Positions 1 through 8,641 of a stretch of 64,000 nt of DNA are shown here, one piece after another. Source of the DNA: Nitrosomonas sp. Nm34 (lineage in GTDB: Bacteria; Pseudomonadota; Gammaproteobacteria; Burkholderiales; Nitrosomonadaceae). The DNA lies in NCBI RefSeq assembly GCF_900113925.1, contig NZ_FORD01000010.1, forward strand, positions 1 to 64,000, in the 5' to 3' direction. How positions within the stretch are numbered: position 1 is the first letter of the stretch; the number at the start of each line of letters is the position of its first letter. Under the pieces are notes generated by a model, which did no database searches, was not told the origin of the DNA, and saw nothing but the letters and a program-made list of their open reading frames with translations. The translations under genes and the position numbers were made by a program.

Positions 1-79
1 GCTTGTTATAAATCGATTCTTGAAGCAGAATCTTCTCCAGCTTCGACCAGTACTCATCATTGAGCATTATTCGGGGCAT
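1..79 (-). mobile_element. IS5-type transposase, N-terminal fragment cut by window edge
   Basis: Reading leftward from an ATG at 77-79 gives 26 codons beginning MPRIMLNDEYWSKLEKILLQ. This matches the N-terminus I know from IS5-family DDE transposases (short start, then W-x-K-L-E-x-I-L-L). The rest of the gene would lie left of the window, so I cannot say whether it is intact. The sequence just outside the start (81-130) carries an imperfect inverted pair, GCAAACTCGT near 81 and ACGAGTTTG near 120. This may belong to the element end, but I could not confirm a terminal inverted repeat or a target duplication. Confidence 0.6.
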
Positions 80-218
80 CGCAAACTCGTTTTGTTGGTG
101 GTATGGGAACCCCAATATTACGAGTTTGTTTCTACCTATGAAATACTTATCTTAAAACGTCAACAGACCCTAGGCTTCTTTTTATTTTTTATGTAAGCCT
201 TTATTTATGGGGGATTAG

Positions 219-680
219 ATGAATAATATAGAAATTGCAACGTTACTAAATGGACTTGTCGAGATTTCGCGCGATGGTACAGAAGGTTTTAAAACATGCG
301 CAGACAATGCAAGTGACCCAGCCTTGAAAGCTTATTTCAATGACTGTGCGCAAAGTTGTGAAGAAGCCGTTAAAACCTTAAGTGTCGAAGTTATGCACTA
401 TGGCGGGAATCCAGATACGAGTGGAACGACTGCAGGGGGCCTGCATCGTACTTGGATTAATCTTAAGACGGCACTTACTAAAAAAGATAACCTCGCGGTA
501 CTGGAAGAATGCGAAATGGGCGAAGCTACAGCAGTTATGGCTTACGAAAATGCGCTGAGGCAAGAAATGCCTGATAATCTTCGTGCACTTCTAGAGCGAC
601 TATGCGAAGGAGTGAAAAGAAATCACGAGCGTGTGCGCCAACTGAGAGACGAAGCCAGAAATAATCCCAATCTTGCTTGA
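219..680 (+). CDS. PA2169/DUF2383 family four-helix-bundle protein
   Basis: This 153-residue, mostly helical protein has the look of the DUF2383 (PA2169) family: an N-terminal LNGLVEISRDGTEGF segment, acidic helix pairs and a C-terminal RNHERVRQLRDEAR helix. These are ferritin-like four-helix bundles of unknown biochemical role, often induced with stress and envelope genes. The ATG follows a GGGGGA ribosome site at good spacing. No signal peptide or membrane segment is visible, so a cytoplasmic location is likely. It stands alone between two transposase relics. The family call is from memory of the family pattern; the function is unknown. Confidence 0.8.
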   Translation: MNNIEIATLLNGLVEISRDGTEGFKTCADNASDPALKAYFNDCAQSCEEAVKTLSVEVMHYGGNPDTSGTTAGGLHRTWINLKTALTKKDNLAVLEECEMGEATAVMAYENALRQEMPDNLRALLERLCEGVKRNHERVRQLRDEARNNPNLA

Positions 681-792
681 GCCTTAAAGTTTCGATTCTT
701 GATTCTTTATTTAATCATTTTCTTGGCTATAACCTTTATAAGCAAATCGAAATGTCATCAATTAATGCGTCTATTAAGGAAATGTGCGTCAT

Positions 793-1196
793 ATGGCCAT
801 ATAAATTTCAGTTTATATAGTTTAATAGTATTTTGTCGTAAGGGGTTACCCGTTAGAGGGGAGGTGACCCTTATCATCGTGCAAGTGGCGTAGTGTTTTT
901 ACGTAGATGTCGGCAGTATGGCGCTGGATCAAAATACCCAATCCCAGGATAACCCGGATAAGCCTTCCACCAAAATTGACATCGAGGCCTTGACGCAGGA
1001 CGTCAAGAATTATTCAGACGTTTATTAGTACGAGTGCGCAGACGGCCTGGAGTCAGACCTAGGATATCAATTATGCTTTAAGGCGTCAGTGGGGATGTCT
1101 TATAAAAAAGCCTGCGTCACCCAAAGGCTAACGAAGAAGAGAGGCACATCTTTCAGGAAAAATTAAAAGCTATGAGTGTGAAGGTCGCCAATTCAT
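793..1196 (+). pseudogene. Decayed IS630-family transposase, N-terminal half
   Basis: No single frame is open, but joining frames recovers an IS630-type transposase N-terminus. It begins with an RKGLPV..LIIVQVA helix (about 833-892), then VWRWIK (about 930-947). Next, in another frame, is PSTKIDIEALTQDVKNYSDV ending at a TAG where related proteins have a Gln before Y-E. The last part is LRHPKANEEERHIFQEKLKA (about 1112-1175). Stops and frameshifts occur at several points, and the catalytic DDE half is missing. This relic explains the short open frame near 699-893 and the otherwise gene-free stretch up to 1210. Confidence 0.7.
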
Positions 1197-1210
1197 GAAA
1201 CAGGGGATCG

Positions 1211-2917
1211 CTAAGCCGACCCGGTATAGCGCAGTTCTATCCGCTCACGAATGCGCGCGCGGCTTTCGTGAGGCGATAAATTAAGGCACTCGATTTGCGC
1301 AATCTCTTGGGATAATTCGTCGTCCTTGATAGCATTGCGTATCCAGCGCGAGTAATCACCTTGATGCAGATGGAACATCCAGGTCTCATCATCCACACCT
1401 TCGGCAGATTGCAAGAAGAGGGACAAGTTTTGAGCTCGCAAATTTAGTTTGCCTTTTGGACCTCGAAAGTAGAAACTCCGCTCTGGGGGCAATTCCCCTG
1501 CTGCATACTTGCGTACGTGGCGTCTACGTTCACCCTGCGGCGGAATTGATTCGAATACGAACGGCGGCACATCCGAGTTCAACCGCCAAGCTACCGCCTC
1601 TCCGGCCTCAAGATGGCGGGGTGGGTCAACCGGTATCGGACGATCCAGGGCGTGGGCGAGAGAACGCAGCGTTTCCTTCGGCTTGGGGCCAATAGCAATT
1701 AGCAACTGAACGAAAGACAAAGCCGCGCCCGAGACATGGTCAGGGTGTACCGTAATCATCATAAGACCATGCAGTGCTTGCGGCAACGTCACCCTAACTG
1801 GACTCCACGACGTTGGCAGCAGATGGTGGGCCTCATCGATTACCAGCCAGTGTGGACGTCCGGTGCGTGCGCGCAAGGATACAAGCGCCGATAGCAGTTT
1901 TTCAAAATAAGCAGGGCGGTCCTCCAAAGTAATACCTAGCAGGTTGACAACTACATTCTGGCTAGGCTGTTCCAATAATTTGAGGACTTCATCAAGAACT
2001 GGTGGTTGTCGACTATCGCCTAGTGAAATCGCTCCCTGCAATTGTTGATAGTCCCCTTCCGGATCGACAATACAGAATTGATACGTTTGCTCTCGCAAGC
2101 GTTCCATAAAACTGGTCGCAAAAGTGGATTTCCCACTAGCCGAGGGACCAGCCAGCAAGATGGTGGTAGCATACGAATCAATGCTCACCACTTCATCGTT
2201 ACGCTTGCCTAAAGCGATCTGATGGCGTGTCTGGCTCGGGGCCAAGCTGCGCAGGTCATCAGCAAGCAATCGCTTAATCAGTTCCTTCACTCCGGCACCA
2301 TGGTCGCGCGCAGTCACCCAGTCAACGCGTGCTTTCAGGCTTGGCAACGCGTTGTCAACCGCCACCGCGCACTCGCTTATGCGCAAAAAAGCATGGTCGT
2401 TCTCCGCATCACCGATACTGACTACATTGTGGGGTGACAGTCCCAGTTCGTTCAACGCTGCAAGTAACCCACTAGCTTTGTTAACGCCAGTCGGCAACAC
2501 CATCACAGCTCCTTTGTTGAAGATAACCTCTAGCTCGAGGCCGAGATCGCGGATAGTTGCCAGCACTGTAATCTCGTGTGGCTCCCACGTTGCAACGATC
2601 ACTTGACCTACGGAAAGCGGCGCCACCTTGCGAGCTTGTAGCTCCGCAATTAATTCTGGGGGGGGCGGCGGGGCAAGTGCAATTGCTTCGCGCGATTCAG
2701 GACGGTATAATAGCGCACCGTTTTCAGCGACAACGCGGGTAAACAGATCGATTCGAGGAAATACCCGCATCAGATCGTCGAGTTCGCGCCCGGTAACTAG
2801 AATAAGCGAGCGGCCAGAGTTCCGCGTATGCTCCAACGCTGCCATGGTCTGCTCGTCCACTTTCCCATTCAATGCAATAGTGCCGTCGTAATCGCAAGCA
2901 AGCGCATAATAACGCAT
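1211..2917 (-). CDS. HAD-family phosphatase fused to a P-loop (HerA/DUF87-like) ATPase
   Basis: This is a 568-residue two-part protein. Residues 1-225 form a Cof-type HAD phosphatase: motif I DYDGT at 9-13, motif II in LVTGR near 43, the conserved Lys near 147 and motif IV GDAEND near 169. From about residue 250 there is a P-loop ATPase with Walker A GPSASGKST near 257 and Walker B LVIDEAHH near 358, resembling the DUF87/HerA-type ATPase fold. I chose the ATG at 2917 because AGGAGA sits just upstream and HAD motif I follows at the normal distance; the open frame extends 54 codons further but without HAD-like sequence. The substrate is unknown. HAD enzymes usually dephosphorylate sugars or nucleotides; the role of the ATPase half is not inferable. 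Confidence 0.8.
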   Translation of the reverse strand: MRYYALACDYDGTIALNGKVDEQTMAALEHTRNSGRSLILVTGRELDDLMRVFPRIDLFTRVVAENGALLYRPESREAIALAPPPPPELIAELQARKVAPLSVGQVIVATWEPHEITVLATIRDLGLELEVIFNKGAVMVLPTGVNKASGLLAALNELGLSPHNVVSIGDAENDHAFLRISECAVAVDNALPSLKARVDWVTARDHGAGVKELIKRLLADDLRSLAPSQTRHQIALGKRNDEVVSIDSYATTILLAGPSASGKSTFATSFMERLREQTYQFCIVDPEGDYQQLQGAISLGDSRQPPVLDEVLKLLEQPSQNVVVNLLGITLEDRPAYFEKLLSALVSLRARTGRPHWLVIDEAHHLLPTSWSPVRVTLPQALHGLMMITVHPDHVSGAALSFVQLLIAIGPKPKETLRSLAHALDRPIPVDPPRHLEAGEAVAWRLNSDVPPFVFESIPPQGERRRHVRKYAAGELPPERSFYFRGPKGKLNLRAQNLSLFLQSAEGVDDETWMFHLHQGDYSRWIRNAIKDDELSQEIAQIECLNLSPHESRARIRERIELRYTGSA

Positions 2918-3160
2918 CGGCCATCTCCTGTATGCAATATAGGAAAAATACACGCCCAATACACGCCATCTGATAATAAGAAATGTACTGGAAGTTAAAT
3001 TTACTGTCAAACACATGTGTGTAATAGGGACACCATAGTATGAAACTTGCATGCCCATCCCCGAAACCAAATCTTGCATGACCTATTAATACTGACTAAA
3101 AATATTGCCAAGTTTGAATGAATTCAAGGCAAAATTGATACTTATCGTAGCCGCGTATGA

Positions 3161-3625
3161 TTAGAAATCTGTATCTTTGGGCTTAGGCAGCCAGTGCAGA
3201 ACCACCAACGCCAGGAAAGTCACACCGATCGCAAGGATGTATTGGCGCAAACCTACGGCAATGCCGATAGATGCCGTCAGTAACAGTGAAGCCGCCGTTG
3301 TGAGCCCTAGGACTGAATTACGTCGCGCGTGCTGGATGATGGTGCCCGCACCGATAAATGCCACTGCGGTGACTACAGCTCCGATAATACGGATGGGATC
3401 GGCTCTGATCAGCTGCGAATAGGTTTCCTCGCTAAAGTGCTCAGCCAAGAGATCGCCAATACCCAGCAGCAGCGCTGCAGCACCTCCGATCAGCATATGG
3501 GTGCGCATGCCAGCCGGGCGTTGACTAATTTCGCGCTCAAACCCTATGCAGCCACCCAGCAGCATTGCGAACGCAACGCTTGCCAGTAAGGTGAGCTGGA
3601 ACTGCCAGTTACCAAGTAGATTCAT
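3161..3625 (-). CDS. MgtC/SapB family inner-membrane protein
   Basis: The protein has 154 residues and four to five hydrophobic segments. The MgtC/SapB signature is clear: GGCIGFEREISQRPAGMRTH near residue 25, then VTAVAFIGAGTII near 87 and GLTTAASLLLTASIGIAVG near 108. The protein is short and lacks the C-terminal ACT-like domain of Salmonella MgtC, as is common for the environmental SapB-like members. Such proteins sit in the inner membrane. Roles in Mg2+ limitation and in modulation of ATP synthase are known for some members and cannot be assigned here. The start has only a weak AAAGAA ribosome site. Confidence 0.85.
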   Translation of the reverse strand: MNLLGNWQFQLTLLASVAFAMLLGGCIGFEREISQRPAGMRTHMLIGGAAALLLGIGDLLAEHFSEETYSQLIRADPIRIIGAVVTAVAFIGAGTIIQHARRNSVLGLTTAASLLLTASIGIAVGLRQYILAIGVTFLALVVLHWLPKPKDTDF

Positions 3626-3739
3626 TTTTTTTCTTTAGATCTTCTATTGTTAGCAAATAAACAGACCAGTTTCAGCCGAAAATTGCGCGCTCTAGCTATA
3701 AATTAGCTCCACTTCCATCTATCCTCTTAATCGCTTTGC

Positions 3740-4078
3740 TTATTTCACTTTAATCTTGTTATCTACTTGCTTCACGTTAGGTACTTTTTTTGCAACAGAA
3801 CCAGCTAACTGACGTTGAGATTCTGTTTCAACAAAACCACTTAATATCACCACTTCATTAGATGCTTCTACATGTATAGCGGCGGCACTAAGTTCCTTCG
3901 TTTCAATCAGTTTTGCTTTTACTTGCATGGCTAAAGTTAAATCTTCTTGATCTTCTTTTTTAATTAATGGCTCATGGGTAAATGGCTCATGGGAAAATAA
4001 ACCAGCGCAGCCACTCAAGGCACATAGGATGAGTAAATAACTCATCATTCTTATATTACGAAGCGCATTATGGCTCAT
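3740..4078 (-). CDS. BON-domain lipoprotein
   Basis: This small 112-residue protein has a lipoprotein signal: a hydrophobic stretch, then the lipobox LSGC with Cys near 24. The mature part has an HEPFTHEP sequence repeat and a BON domain (about residues 48-112, ending VPNVKQVDNKIKVK). BON domains bind phospholipid and help keep the envelope stable; OsmY is the classic example. The start is supported by GGAG seven bases upstream. It precedes an AsmA-like gene on the same strand, but the gap and order (AsmA first) make co-transcription possible, not proven. Confidence 0.85.
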   Translation of the reverse strand: MSHNALRNIRMMSYLLILCALSGCAGLFSHEPFTHEPLIKKEDQEDLTLAMQVKAKLIETKELSAAAIHVEASNEVVILSGFVETESQRQLAGSVAKKVPNVKQVDNKIKVK

Positions 4079-4113
4079 TTATTTCTCCATATTTCATGAA
4101 AATAAATATAATT

Positions 4114-6069
4114 TTATTTGTGAGCTTCTTTTAATGTGTCTATAAAACGGGAACAGCGGTCACTCTGCTGATTATTATTACCTTTCTGCTCTTTTTCTTT
4201 TTCCTGAATGAATGCATATAGACTTACAATTGGCGCTGCCGGTATTAACGCAAGTGAGAATGCGCCTCGTGCAATCGCTCTTGCACCAGGAGTAAAGTCT
4301 GGTTCTTTGAAACTACCTTTTATGTAGAGAGGCGCACGAGCTGAAAATACACTCAAATCCTTAGGGTTAGGGTCAATGACCAGATCTAATTGCTCCTTCT
4401 TGAAATCAATAGTCCCTTTGCTGAAAAATACAGTGTCCTCAGTATCTATAACAAAATTACCTATCTTCATGATTCCGCCAGTGGTGGGAAGATCAACAAA
4501 AGCACAGTTGATTTCAGTACTATCCTTCTTGCCGAATAACGCAACCAAAGCTTCCCCAACGTCAAGGCCACCGAGTTCTACCAACAAATGATCAAGCTGG
4601 CCTCCTGTCATTAGCATCAGCAAGCCGCCATCAGCCGAGGCTAGCATTTCTGCAACAGAATCTCCCTTGAACCAGAAGGTGGCTTCGCCGCCGATTATGC
4701 CCGCACTTTCCTCTGCAATCTTAAAGCGGCGTAAAATTTCATTTAAACGAACGTGGTGTATTTTAGTTTCTAATTTGCTTTTAACGGGTTTGGTTCTTGT
4801 ATCGAGCTCAAGATGAGACTGTATGCTCCCAGTCGCGATCTTAAAAGTTAGAGGATTAAGAATTAAATGACCATTCTTAATGACTGCTCGCGTAGAAAGC
4901 TTATCTACTGGCAGCTTTGACTTAACATGCTTGCTTTGCAAAGTAATATCGGCATTTATCTTCTGTAAGTCATCAAATTTGATAGACTTTTTGGGCAGTA
5001 CATAGGGGCTGGCGGCTTGCTCTTTTGCTTGTTCTTTCTGTTCTGCCGAGGCAGTTTCTCCAGGTCCAGTCCCTGGAGCCAGGCCAATTATTGGTCCAAA
5101 ATCATTTAAGTCTATTTTTTTTGAGGTCAGATTCGCCTTTATAAAAGGCTGCCGCTCACCTATCTTCACGTTAACATTTCCCGCCATATCACTATCCCCT
5201 ACGTGCCCATTTAGTTTTTTAATTTGCAAGGTATTTTCATGAAAAGACAAGTGCCCTTTAAACTGATAAGGCGGTAGGCTGGGCATTGGTAATCCGGTTA
5301 TGTCTGATAATTGCTCAGGATCAGGGCCTTTCATGGCAAACTGCAAATCTACGCCTTTAAGTTGCAGAGGCTCTGTCACAGTACCTTTAACTCTAATCGC
5401 GGTGTCGCCCGTTTGAAAATCTAGGGTCAACGGGTAGGGTGCTTTTGCTTCACGAAGCGCAACTAATGGTCCTGCAGTTAAATTTATGGCTAATGGGTTT
5501 CCCTTAAGCTTTCCTTTAGCGTGTAAATGAGTCGCATCTTCGCCGTCAGCCTGTCCTTTAGCTGTCTCAAAATTTGCGTTAATCTCTGTATTCGCGGATA
5601 AATCCCGATAAGCAAGACGGCCTCCTTCAATCTGCAAGCGCTCAATAATTGGTAATTCTGCACGCTCCTTCGTCTCATCTTTCTCGATTGGTAATTCCCA
5701 GTTAGGTTCGCCATTGGGAGATTTTTCTAAAATAATATTGGGTTTAGTAAGAATAATTTCAGGAAGTATTACACGGCCATGAATGAGTTCAATCAGATCG
5801 ATACTGAGATCAAGAGCTGCAAGCTCTAGCATATTCGGTTGTTTGCTCCATGCTGCGTTTTCAAACTGTATTTGCTCAAACCTTATGTGGGGCGTCAAGG
5901 ACCAATTGATGCTCAAATCACCATTAATTGTGAGTTTTCGACCTGTTCGTTCACTGATCTGTTGCGCAGCTATATCCCGCACCCAATTTGAACTCATTAA
6001 CGCGAGCAACAATACAACTAAAATAACCAGTGTAAGGAGGGCAATTCCAATCCATTTTATGATAGCCAT
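4114..6069 (-). CDS. AsmA family protein
   Basis: This 651-residue protein has one N-terminal membrane anchor (residues 5-26) followed by a large periplasmic part with the AsmA layout. The N-terminus reads VRDIAAQQISERTGRKLTINGDL, followed by beta-rich repeats and a C-terminal AsmA_2 region with GDSVAEMLASADGG and a conserved GTIDFKKEQLDLVIDP segment. AsmA-like proteins are inner-membrane-anchored bridge-type proteins linked to phospholipid transport to the outer membrane. I prefer the ATG at 6069 (MAIIKW) to the one at 6081, because the AGGA ribosome site lies between them and serves only the second. The BON lipoprotein lies 35 bases downstream. Confidence 0.85.
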   Translation of the reverse strand: MAIIKWIGIALLTLVILVVLLLALMSSNWVRDIAAQQISERTGRKLTINGDLSINWSLTPHIRFEQIQFENAAWSKQPNMLELAALDLSIDLIELIHGRVILPEIILTKPNIILEKSPNGEPNWELPIEKDETKERAELPIIERLQIEGGRLAYRDLSANTEINANFETAKGQADGEDATHLHAKGKLKGNPLAINLTAGPLVALREAKAPYPLTLDFQTGDTAIRVKGTVTEPLQLKGVDLQFAMKGPDPEQLSDITGLPMPSLPPYQFKGHLSFHENTLQIKKLNGHVGDSDMAGNVNVKIGERQPFIKANLTSKKIDLNDFGPIIGLAPGTGPGETASAEQKEQAKEQAASPYVLPKKSIKFDDLQKINADITLQSKHVKSKLPVDKLSTRAVIKNGHLILNPLTFKIATGSIQSHLELDTRTKPVKSKLETKIHHVRLNEILRRFKIAEESAGIIGGEATFWFKGDSVAEMLASADGGLLMLMTGGQLDHLLVELGGLDVGEALVALFGKKDSTEINCAFVDLPTTGGIMKIGNFVIDTEDTVFFSKGTIDFKKEQLDLVIDPNPKDLSVFSARAPLYIKGSFKEPDFTPGARAIARGAFSLALIPAAPIVSLYAFIQEKEKEQKGNNNQQSDRCSRFIDTLKEAHK

Positions 6070-6433
6070 TTTTATCCTCATTAATTACTCACTCAAGAGA
6101 ACCTTAATATCTACCCATTTAGTGGAGGTGTGAGTGAAGTGTATAGCTGACTTTCCCTGCTTTATATGCAACACAAACATTCGATTTATAAGCTTCTCAT
6201 CCCGGAGAAAATCAGTCTGTTCGGAAGCGCACATTATTGTTTAGCAGATTGTTTAGTGTCTGGTCAGCATGCTTAGCACATAAGTGTGCTAGCGTACAGA
6301 CCGTGCTCAGTTCTGGGTGTATTGTTTTGTTCACAGCGTGTCGAGATGGTTGTACACGTTTAACGCGTTAGGTTTAGCGACAGCAAGATGATCGCAAGAA
6401 CCCTTTCTAAAGTTATTTTGATAGGAGATGAAC

Positions 6434-6829
6434 ATGAGCTATGAAGATCGCGATACTTATGGTATGTACAAAAATAGAAATGATGGACCTGGGCCTCGGT
6501 TGATGGGGGCAGATACATTGATTGGAGATGATGTCTACAATCAAGCTGGTGAAGATCTGGGTGATATTAAAGAAATCATGATTGATACGACCAAGGGTAC
6601 TGTAAGTTATGCAGTGTTGTCTTTTGGCGGCGTTCTCGGTATAGGAGAAAAGCTTTTTGCGGTGCCTTGGAAAGCATTGAAGCTCGATCCTGAGAATAAG
6701 CGTTTTGTGTTAAATGTGGATAAAGAACGTCTTAAAGATGCACCAGGATTTGATAAGGATCACTGGCCCGACATGGCAGACGAGTCCTGGGTGAATAAAA
6801 TTAATTCTTATTATGGGATTAGGCAGTAA
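6434..6829 (+). CDS. PRC-barrel domain protein
   Basis: This 131-residue protein has one PRC-barrel domain: GADTLIGDDVYNQAGEDLGD near 25-45, then VSYAVLSFGGVLGIGEKLFA and VPWKALKLD. PRC-barrel proteins of this type (seen next to photosynthetic H-subunit and RimM-type domains) are often small cytoplasmic stress proteins. No signal peptide is present. Two ATGs lie six bases apart. AGGAG at 6423-6427 abuts the first and is ideally spaced from the second, so I start at 6434. The C-terminus (DHWPDMADESW) matches what is common in this subgroup. The molecular role is unknown. Confidence 0.85.
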   Translation: MSYEDRDTYGMYKNRNDGPGPRLMGADTLIGDDVYNQAGEDLGDIKEIMIDTTKGTVSYAVLSFGGVLGIGEKLFAVPWKALKLDPENKRFVLNVDKERLKDAPGFDKDHWPDMADESWVNKINSYYGIRQ

Positions 6830-7151
6830 GTAGATAATCTGCATAGTTGGATGGTCTATTTGCGATCGTTTAACCACATCTGCAGATACGGCAGTAAGGC
6901 GAGCAAGCAGATTATTAAATATCTCGTTTATTTGCTGACCTCATGGAACTTGCACCGTTAATGATTCAATTCAGCAAATCCAATTGATGATTGTCAAGAA
7001 TTAGCGGTGCAAGAGCCAACGCTACTAATCATGAGCAAGCAATAAACTAAACCAAGCGATCATTTTACCGTTTTAATTTAAATAGATAATTAATCTAATC
7101 TATTTCAAAGAAGTATGCCCTTGAGTAGCGCACACTCTAGGTAAAGTTGAT
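6830..7151. other. Intergenic, no gene seen
   Basis: This is the gap between two convergent genes (PRC-barrel and SDR). I see no open frame with a plausible ribosome site, no clear terminator hairpin and no repeat copy here. Confidence 0.5.
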
Positions 7152-8027
7152 CTAGCCAGCCCGCGTTTCACCCCCTAAGATGGTCATAATTTCTCCGCTG
7201 ATGTAACTGGAGTCGGCTTCTGAAGCAAAAAAGACAAAGGCAGGTGCAACTTCCTCGGGTTGTCCTGGACGTTTCATCGGCGTATCAGCTCCATGCTGGG
7301 CCACGGCTTCGGGGGGTTTCGATACAGGCTGCAATGGTGTCCAGATCGGTCCAGGAGCAACGCAATTAACACGGATGCCTTGTTCGGCCAAATTTTGGGC
7401 AAGCGATTTAGTGAAAGCATGGATTGCTCCTTTTGTCGAAGCATAATCAATCAAATTTTTGCTTCCTTCCAGGCCCGTGATCGACCCACAATTGATAATC
7501 ACCGCTCCTTTTTTCATATGCGCCAACGCGGCCCGGGCCATATAGAAATAGGCATAGATATTCGTTCTGAATGTGGTATCCCAATCCTCATCAGAGATCT
7601 CGGCCAAACTATGACGCGTTTCTTGATAGGCGGCATTGTTGACTAAAATGTCTAATTTTCCAAATCGCGTGACGGTTTGCTCTACAGCCTGCTCGCAAAA
7701 GCTGCGTGATGTCACATCCCCAGGAAGGAGGAGAGCCTGGCGGCCTTCCGCTTCTACTGCAATTTTGGCTTCTTCCGCATCTGACTGCTCTGAAGGCAAA
7801 TAGACAATGGCTACATCTGCTCCCTCACGGGCGAATAGCACGGCCACTGCTCGTCCGATTCCAGAATCCCCACCGGTAATCAAGGCCACTTTGTCTTTAA
7901 GCTTGCCGGAACCCTTGTAAAGCGGTGCTTTATAGCGCGGCTGTGGGGTCATGTTAGAATCTAACCCGGGCTTTTCTTGAGATTGCTCAGGTAACGGTGA
8001 TTTCGGCCTGTCATTTTGTTGATTCAT
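7152..8027 (-). CDS. SDR family NAD(P)-dependent oxidoreductase
   Basis: This is a 291-residue classical short-chain dehydrogenase. The cofactor motif is TGGDSGIGRA near 51-60, NNAA follows near 131, and the catalytic Ser and YASTK (Tyr-x-x-x-Lys) lie in SITGLEGSKNLIDYASTKGA. An N-terminal extension of about 40 residues rich in Pro (PRYKAPLYKGSGKLKDKVAL) marks the YdaD/YhdF-like general-stress subgroup found in Bacillus and many proteobacteria. The substrate cannot be told from sequence; an alcohol or sugar is usual. The start is supported by AGGAGA eight bases upstream. Confidence 0.85.
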   Translation of the reverse strand: MNQQNDRPKSPLPEQSQEKPGLDSNMTPQPRYKAPLYKGSGKLKDKVALITGGDSGIGRAVAVLFAREGADVAIVYLPSEQSDAEEAKIAVEAEGRQALLLPGDVTSRSFCEQAVEQTVTRFGKLDILVNNAAYQETRHSLAEISDEDWDTTFRTNIYAYFYMARAALAHMKKGAVIINCGSITGLEGSKNLIDYASTKGAIHAFTKSLAQNLAEQGIRVNCVAPGPIWTPLQPVSKPPEAVAQHGADTPMKRPGQPEEVAPAFVFFASEADSSYISGEIMTILGGETRAG

Positions 8028-8421
8028 TGTGACATCTCCTTATTGATAACCTTACTATCTGTTGAGGTTGAAGTTCTGCCAATGCATCGATCAAAGGTTT
8101 GTTGCGCGAATTGCACCTAAGTTCAACTTAATGATTGAGCTAACGCCCAGAGGAAAACAGATGATTCTTTACTCAAGTCCAATGTACCGAAAGCCAAATG
8201 GACTGTCAATTATATTAATTATTAATTGGAAAATTACTTAATTTTGATTCAATAATATAAGAAAAACAAAAGATTAAAGATTTTTTTCCAGGTGAATGCC
8301 TGCCAAGAACAAAGATCTTCTCAATTATGAAGCGGAAGCTGAAAAAAAGACGAGTACAACCAATAGGTTTTTGCTTGAGCCCTTGGGTTGAAAATTACTG
8401 TTTATAAAACGCCTGTTCTCG

Positions 8422-8522
8422 TTCCATTTCCAAATCATAAATGACGCGAAGACGAGGGGTCAGGCAGTATCAATAATACGGCAAGGTGAAGCCGACAAAG
8501 CCAGTTTTAATTTAGAAACGGA
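8422..8522 (-). repeat. Roughly 100-bp palindromic repeat, copy A (inverted orientation)
   Basis: This copy begins TTCCATTTCCAAATC and ends in a degenerate complement (TTTAGAAACGGA). The interior reads GCGAAGACGAGG, CAATAATACGGCAAGGTGAA, GCCGACAAAG. It is the reverse complement of copies B, C, D and E. It lies upstream of the phosphoesterase gene, in a gap of about 600 bases after the SDR gene that otherwise shows nothing. Confidence 0.8.
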
Positions 8523-8641
8523 TAAGACCCGTCTGTATAGGTGCAAGTGTCAGTTATAGAGTACTACTAAACATCCATTGCTTGTGGTATATCATTCTGA
8601 GCAACTCAAACAAACGTTCCTCGTTCAATAAAATACATACA

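Noticed and set aside
699..893. Open frame of 64 codons after the DUF2383 gene
   Set aside because: Its last third matches the N-terminus of the IS630 relic and its start has no ribosome site, so it is explained by the pseudogene.
6275..6290. AGCACA/TGTGCT hairpin before the PRC-barrel gene
   Set aside because: Six-base stem with no T-run or known operator pattern. Likely chance.
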